A stretch of 8,565 nucleotides of DNA from Candidatus Pacearchaeota archaeon (lineage in GTDB: Archaea > Nanobdellota > Nanobdellia > Pacearchaeales > GW2011-AR1): the NCBI GenBank assembly GCA_014728565.1, contig WJLK01000106.1:1-8565 (forward strand), written 5' to 3'. Numbering within the stretch: the stretch's first letter is position 1; every line of letters starts with the position of its first letter. Shown here piece by piece: positions 5,254 to 8,565 of this stretch. Position numbers and translations under genes: made by a program. Under the pieces are notes generated by a model. It did no database searches. It had not been told where the DNA came from and saw only the letters and a program-made list of their open reading frames with translations.

Positions 5254-6138
5254 TCAAAAATCTTCATCTGGAACTGGAAAATCAAAAGAAACTTCTGAAT
5301 AAGAATCTAAAAATGTTTGAATCCAAGATTCATGATTAACATCCCTAACAAATAATACTGGGAAAGGTCTCACATCATGATCCTGAACATAAAAACTCAT
5401 AGGACTCATTAATCTTTCTATAACATAATCTCCAGGATTTAAACCTAGTTGTTTTAAAACTTCTTCTGCACCACTCACACCAGGAGCTTCTAAAAATCTA
5501 TTAATAGTTCTTGACTTAACAGAGGTATTGGGAGTCCAGAACTGTCCATCATATCTCCAGGCTAATTCAGAGTCTCTTGTCTCATGTAATTTCAAAACTA
5601 CACTAAAAGGAAGGACAAAAGAACAACAGGTATTTTTAGAGAGATATTCAAATAAATCCTCTTCACTGCCTTGGTAGGTTCTTATTTTTTTAAGACTATG
5701 CCTATAAATAACATAATAAAGTTGATAACCAGAATTTGATAATTGAAAAGCAATGTATCTCTCAATCTGATCATCCTCTAAATTCTGACTCTCTGATGAA
5801 AAACAACCTTTGGATTCAAACATTAGTTCATTATTCTCATCAAGAACATCAGGATAAACCTCTATAACAGAATCTCCATAAGGAACTTCTAACTCTCTCT
5901 TAACTAAACCTCCGTATAATCCTGCTGTTGCTAATTCATAAAAATATCCTAGTTTCACATGTTTCCAGTCCCTCTCAAATAAAGTTTCCTGTCTGCTCCT
6001 AAATCTCTTCATAAGAGATGTATCTACATCTTTTCTATGAACCTTTTTTATAACAGGAGATAAAGGCTTCATACAGTGAGTCATCCAGATTCTATCAACT
6101 AATTTAGAAAGTCTCTCCCCATTTCTCTTTTTTCCCAT
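5254..6138 (-). CDS. Orphan PD-(D/E)XK superfamily nuclease-like protein
   Basis: A 294-residue protein with no family name I can give, but with the core of the PD-(D/E)XK nuclease fold in the right order. A helix carries E68 in YFYELATAGLYGG (65-77). A beta hairpin, VIEVYPDVLDENNELMFESKGC (91-112), supplies P96-D97 and E108-x-K110. A following helix has Q124-xxx-Y128 (DQIERY). Strand YQLYYVIY (138-145) comes next. E68, D97, E108 and K110 would bind metal and activate water for cutting DNA or RNA. The N-terminal 60 residues are basic and may bind nucleic acid; the C-terminal half (150-294) is unassigned, with an acidic end DEDF. No methyltransferase, helicase or other partner lies beside it, so a restriction role is unsupported; repair or RNA processing is equally possible. 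The start is fixed by a TATA-like box 24 bases upstream. Confidence 0.62.
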   Translation of the reverse strand: MGKKRNGERLSKLVDRIWMTHCMKPLSPVIKKVHRKDVDTSLMKRFRSRQETLFERDWKHVKLGYFYELATAGLYGGLVKRELEVPYGDSVIEVYPDVLDENNELMFESKGCFSSESQNLEDDQIERYIAFQLSNSGYQLYYVIYRHSLKKIRTYQGSEEDLFEYLSKNTCCSFVLPFSVVLKLHETRDSELAWRYDGQFWTPNTSVKSRTINRFLEAPGVSGAEEVLKQLGLNPGDYVIERLMSPMSFYVQDHDVRPFPVLFVRDVNHESWIQTFLDSYSEVSFDFPVPDEDF

Positions 6139-6156
6139 TAATAACTCTGAATAAAA

Positions 6157-6167
6157 GTTTTAAAAAC
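6157..6167 (-). promoter_or_regulatory. TATA-like box of the PD-(D/E)XK gene
   Basis: GTTTTTAAAAC on the minus strand, centred 24 bases upstream of the ATG at 6138 in the 64-base gap after leuS. There is no Shine-Dalgarno sequence near the start, so the gene probably has its own leaderless transcript rather than being read through from leuS. Confidence 0.5.
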
Positions 6168-6202
6168 AATTTCTATTCTAAGAAATATATAACAACCACT
6201 AA

Positions 6203-8565
6203 TTACTCAACATAAATTCCTGGTTTACCTGGTTTTGCTTTCTTACTCTTATTTTCAGGATCGTACTTCTTACTGTCATTAACCCTGTAAACATGAACTT
6301 CCTTCCCAACTCTCTTCTTCAAAACTTTCTCATTATAATCTTCAAGCTCCCCTGGAACAACATAAATATAAACCTTTTCAGGTTCTTTTCCCTTTTTTTC
6401 TTTTATTATCTTAAGAATATTCATAATATCTGAAACAGTATTGTCAAAGTTTTTCTCAGCCTCCTCTAATTTAAGGTCTATTTTTTTCTCATCAGCAACA
6501 GGCCATTTTTCTAAACTAATAAAGCCTTTATTACCAAGTTTTTCCCAGAGCTCCTCGCAAATATGAGGGCAGAAAACAGACAAAAGTTTTAAAAAACTTT
6601 CAGCATCTTTCTTACGAATCTCAGATTCAAAACTATCAAATAAATTTCTTAATTTAATAACAGCATAATTATACCTGAAATTCTTGATATCTTCTGTTAT
6701 CTCTTTTATTACTTTATTTATTTTACTCTCAACTCTCTTGCCTGATTTTCCAAATTTTATTTTCTTAAAATAATTTACAATTTTATTAATAAATTTTGAG
6801 ATGCCTTCTATTCCTTTCTCACTCCACTGAACATCTTTATCAGGATTTGCAACACTAATTAAAAATAATCTAGCAGTATCAATTCCATGTTTCTTACTAA
6901 CTTCCTCAGGTAATACTACATTACCTCTTGATTTTGACATAACAAAACCATCCTCTCCATGCAACATTCCCTGATTGAATAATCTTGTAAAGGGTTCATC
7001 AAATTTCAGCATTTTTAAATCTCTGAGGGCTTTTGTAAAAAATCTAGCATATATAAGATGCATGCATGCATGCTCTGCTCCTCCTATATACTGGTCTACA
7101 GGCATCCAGTAACTTACTTTTTTTGAATCAAAAGGCTTTTTATTATTCTTATTGTCGCAATATCTTAAAAAATACCAACTACTGTCAAAAAAAGTATCCA
7201 TGGTATCTGTCTCTCTTTTTGCCTTGCCATTACATTTAGGACATTTAACATCCACAAATTCCTTACTTGTTAAAAGAGGGTTCCCTTTTCCAAATTCTAC
7301 TTTTTCAGGAAGTTTAACAGGAAGATTTTTTTCAGGAACTGGAACTATTCCACATTTGTCACAATAAACAACAGGTATTGGTGTTCCCCAATATCTCTGT
7401 CTTGAAATAAGCCAATCTTTTAGTTTATACTGTATAGTTGGCTTTCCTTTTTTATTTTTATTTAAATATTCCGTAATCTCGCTGATAACATCTCTGTTAT
7501 CCCATCCATTAAAACTCTCTGAATTTACAAGCCTTCCATCACCAGTATAAGCTCTGCTCATTCTATCTGCATTTATTTCATATGCTTCTGGCTGAATAAC
7601 AATCCTGATAGGAATTTTGTATTTTTTTGCAAATTCAAAATCTCTCTGGTCATGTGCAGGAACAGCCATTACCATACCACTTCCGTAATCAGCTAAAACA
7701 AAATTCCCAACATACACAGGTATTTTTTCATTATTAACAGGATTAGTTGCATAACTGCCTGTAAATGCTCCCTCTTTTTCCAATTCCTCTATATCTTTTT
7801 CACTAACACTTTTAACTTTCTTCAAAAAATCCTGAACTTCTTTTTTATGTTCCTTTGTAACCAACTCCATTAATCTAGGATGTTGGGCTGAAATCACCAT
7901 AAAAGTCACTCCGTAAATTGTATCAGGCCTAGTTGTGAAAATCGTCCATTTTTCATTATTAATCTCAAAATCAATATCAGTTCCGTGACTTTTTCCAATC
8001 CAATTCTTCTGCATAATTTTGATACGTTCAGGCCAGTCTAATTTATCAGCCATCTCCAATAACTCTTCAGCATATTTTGTTGTTTTTATAAACCACTGTT
8101 CCAACTGTTTTATTTCAACATCAGTATCTTTATGTCTCCAACACCTTCCAGAATGAACTTGTTCATTAGCAAGCACTGTATTGCATTCTGGACACCAGTT
8201 TACAGGTGCTTTTTTTCTATAAACAAGGCCATCCTCTAAAAATCTTAAAAAGAAATACTGATTCCATTTATAATAATCTTCATCGCAGGTTCTTACAAGT
8301 CTTGTCCAGTCATAGCCCAAACCAAGTTCCTTCATCTGCTTTATATAATTATTAATAGCTTGTTCAGTGAATTTCTTAGGATGAGACCTTGCTTTAATTG
8401 CAGCATTTTCAGCAGGCAAACCCAATGCATCAAAACCCATTGGATATAAAACATTAAAACCATTCATTCTTTTAAATCTAGAATAGACATCTCCAATTGT
8501 ATAGTTAAAAGCATGTCCCATATGCAGACCACTCGCACTTGGATAGGGAAACATCTCTAAAACAT
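6203..8565 (-). CDS. leuS: Leucyl-tRNA synthetase, bacterial type (5' end beyond right window edge)
   Basis: Charges tRNA-Leu with leucine. The frame stays open to the window edge: before the MFPYPS methionine (8552-8554) it reads V-L-E, as in the family's VLEMFPYPSG, so that methionine is internal and roughly 35-45 residues are missing. Counting from it: HMGH (11-14) is the class I HIGH motif; WCPEC...CWRH (120-141) is a zinc-binding insert; TTRPDT (207-212) and VPAHDQRD (298-305) belong to the CP1 editing domain; SRQRYWG (384-390) and a second zinc knuckle (C398, C401, C438, C441) follow; VMSKS (538-542) is the KMSKS loop with its first lysine changed to V; the helical anticodon domain runs from about 580 to 715. 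The core is bacterial in layout, while the last residues, AKPGKPGIYVE, resemble the end of archaeal enzymes. Confidence 0.96.
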   Translation of the reverse strand, partial: VLEMFPYPSASGLHMGHAFNYTIGDVYSRFKRMNGFNVLYPMGFDALGLPAENAAIKARSHPKKFTEQAINNYIKQMKELGLGYDWTRLVRTCDEDYYKWNQYFFLRFLEDGLVYRKKAPVNWCPECNTVLANEQVHSGRCWRHKDTDVEIKQLEQWFIKTTKYAEELLEMADKLDWPERIKIMQKNWIGKSHGTDIDFEINNEKWTIFTTRPDTIYGVTFMVISAQHPRLMELVTKEHKKEVQDFLKKVKSVSEKDIEELEKEGAFTGSYATNPVNNEKIPVYVGNFVLADYGSGMVMAVPAHDQRDFEFAKKYKIPIRIVIQPEAYEINADRMSRAYTGDGRLVNSESFNGWDNRDVISEITEYLNKNKKGKPTIQYKLKDWLISRQRYWGTPIPVVYCDKCGIVPVPEKNLPVKLPEKVEFGKGNPLLTSKEFVDVKCPKCNGKAKRETDTMDTFFDSSWYFLRYCDNKNNKKPFDSKKVSYWMPVDQYIGGAEHACMHLIYARFFTKALRDLKMLKFDEPFTRLFNQGMLHGEDGFVMSKSRGNVVLPEEVSKKHGIDTARLFLISVANPDKDVQWSEKGIEGISKFINKIVNYFKKIKFGKSGKRVESKINKVIKEITEDIKNFRYNYAVIKLRNLFDSFESEIRKKDAESFLKLLSVFCPHICEELWEKLGNKGFISLEKWPVADEKKIDLKLEEAEKNFDNTVSDIMNILKIIKEKKGKEPEKVYIYVVPGELEDYNEKVLKKRVGKEVHVYRVNDSKKYDPENKSKKAKPGKPGIYVE

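Noticed and set aside
5254..6138. Restriction-modification or other defence system around the nuclease-like gene
   Set aside because: No methyltransferase, helicase, ATPase, toxin partner or integrase is present; the neighbours are leuS and a small membrane protein.
7058..7073. Four tandem ATGC units, a 16-base self-complementary run inside leuS
   Set aside because: On the minus strand it encodes the conserved HACMH stretch of LeuRS (GGAEHACMHLIYA), so the repeat is explained by codon choice for required residues.
8552..8554. ATG before FPYPSASGLHMGH as the true start of LeuRS
   Set aside because: The frame is open upstream to the window edge and reads VLE, the conserved residues that precede this methionine in LeuRS; a start here would delete the first strand of the catalytic fold.

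Overview
The window looks like a stretch of a small, AT-rich archaeal genome, most likely of the DPANN type (Woesearchaeota/Pacearchaeota-like). The archaeal evidence is in the promoters. Five transcription-unit starts each have an AT-rich TATA-like box centred 24-26 bases before the start codon, with no Shine-Dalgarno sequence, which is the layout of leaderless archaeal transcripts. Against that background both aminoacyl-tRNA synthetases are of bacterial type, a mixture familiar from DPANN genomes. The lineage is an inference; no rRNA or marker protein here settles it.

Left third (1-2729): a pyrimidine cluster. A dihydroorotase gene (pyrC, cut by the left edge) is divergent from a tight operon of an unusual orotate phosphoribosyltransferase (pyrE-like, 279 aa), a type 2 orotidine-5'-phosphate decarboxylase (pyrF, 335 aa) and a LOG/SLOG-type Rossmann protein. 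Together pyrC, pyrE and pyrF cover carbamoyl-aspartate to UMP, apart from the dihydroorotate dehydrogenase step, which is not in view. The LOG-like gene may be a nucleotide phosphoribohydrolase or nucleotide sensor tied to the pathway. The 110-base divergent intergenic region holds both promoters and a small inverted repeat.

Middle (2767-5204): alaS encodes a minimal bacterial/CPR-like alanyl-tRNA synthetase (578 aa) that keeps the catalytic and editing domains but lacks the beta-barrel linker and the C-Ala region. Just after its stop lies a second, diverged copy of the alaS 3' end, coding RRIKAVLEG-stop: a ghost of duplication or allele replacement. A small PLDc_N-like membrane protein follows, meeting a convergent small membrane protein of unknown function with no bases between their stop codons.

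Right (5254-8565, minus strand): an orphan protein with a recognisable PD-(D/E)XK nuclease signature, and upstream of it leuS, a bacterial-type leucyl-tRNA synthetase that runs off the right edge and whose C-terminal end looks archaeal. No tRNA, rRNA, CRISPR array or insertion sequence was seen, and no gene-free stretch exceeds about 110 bases.
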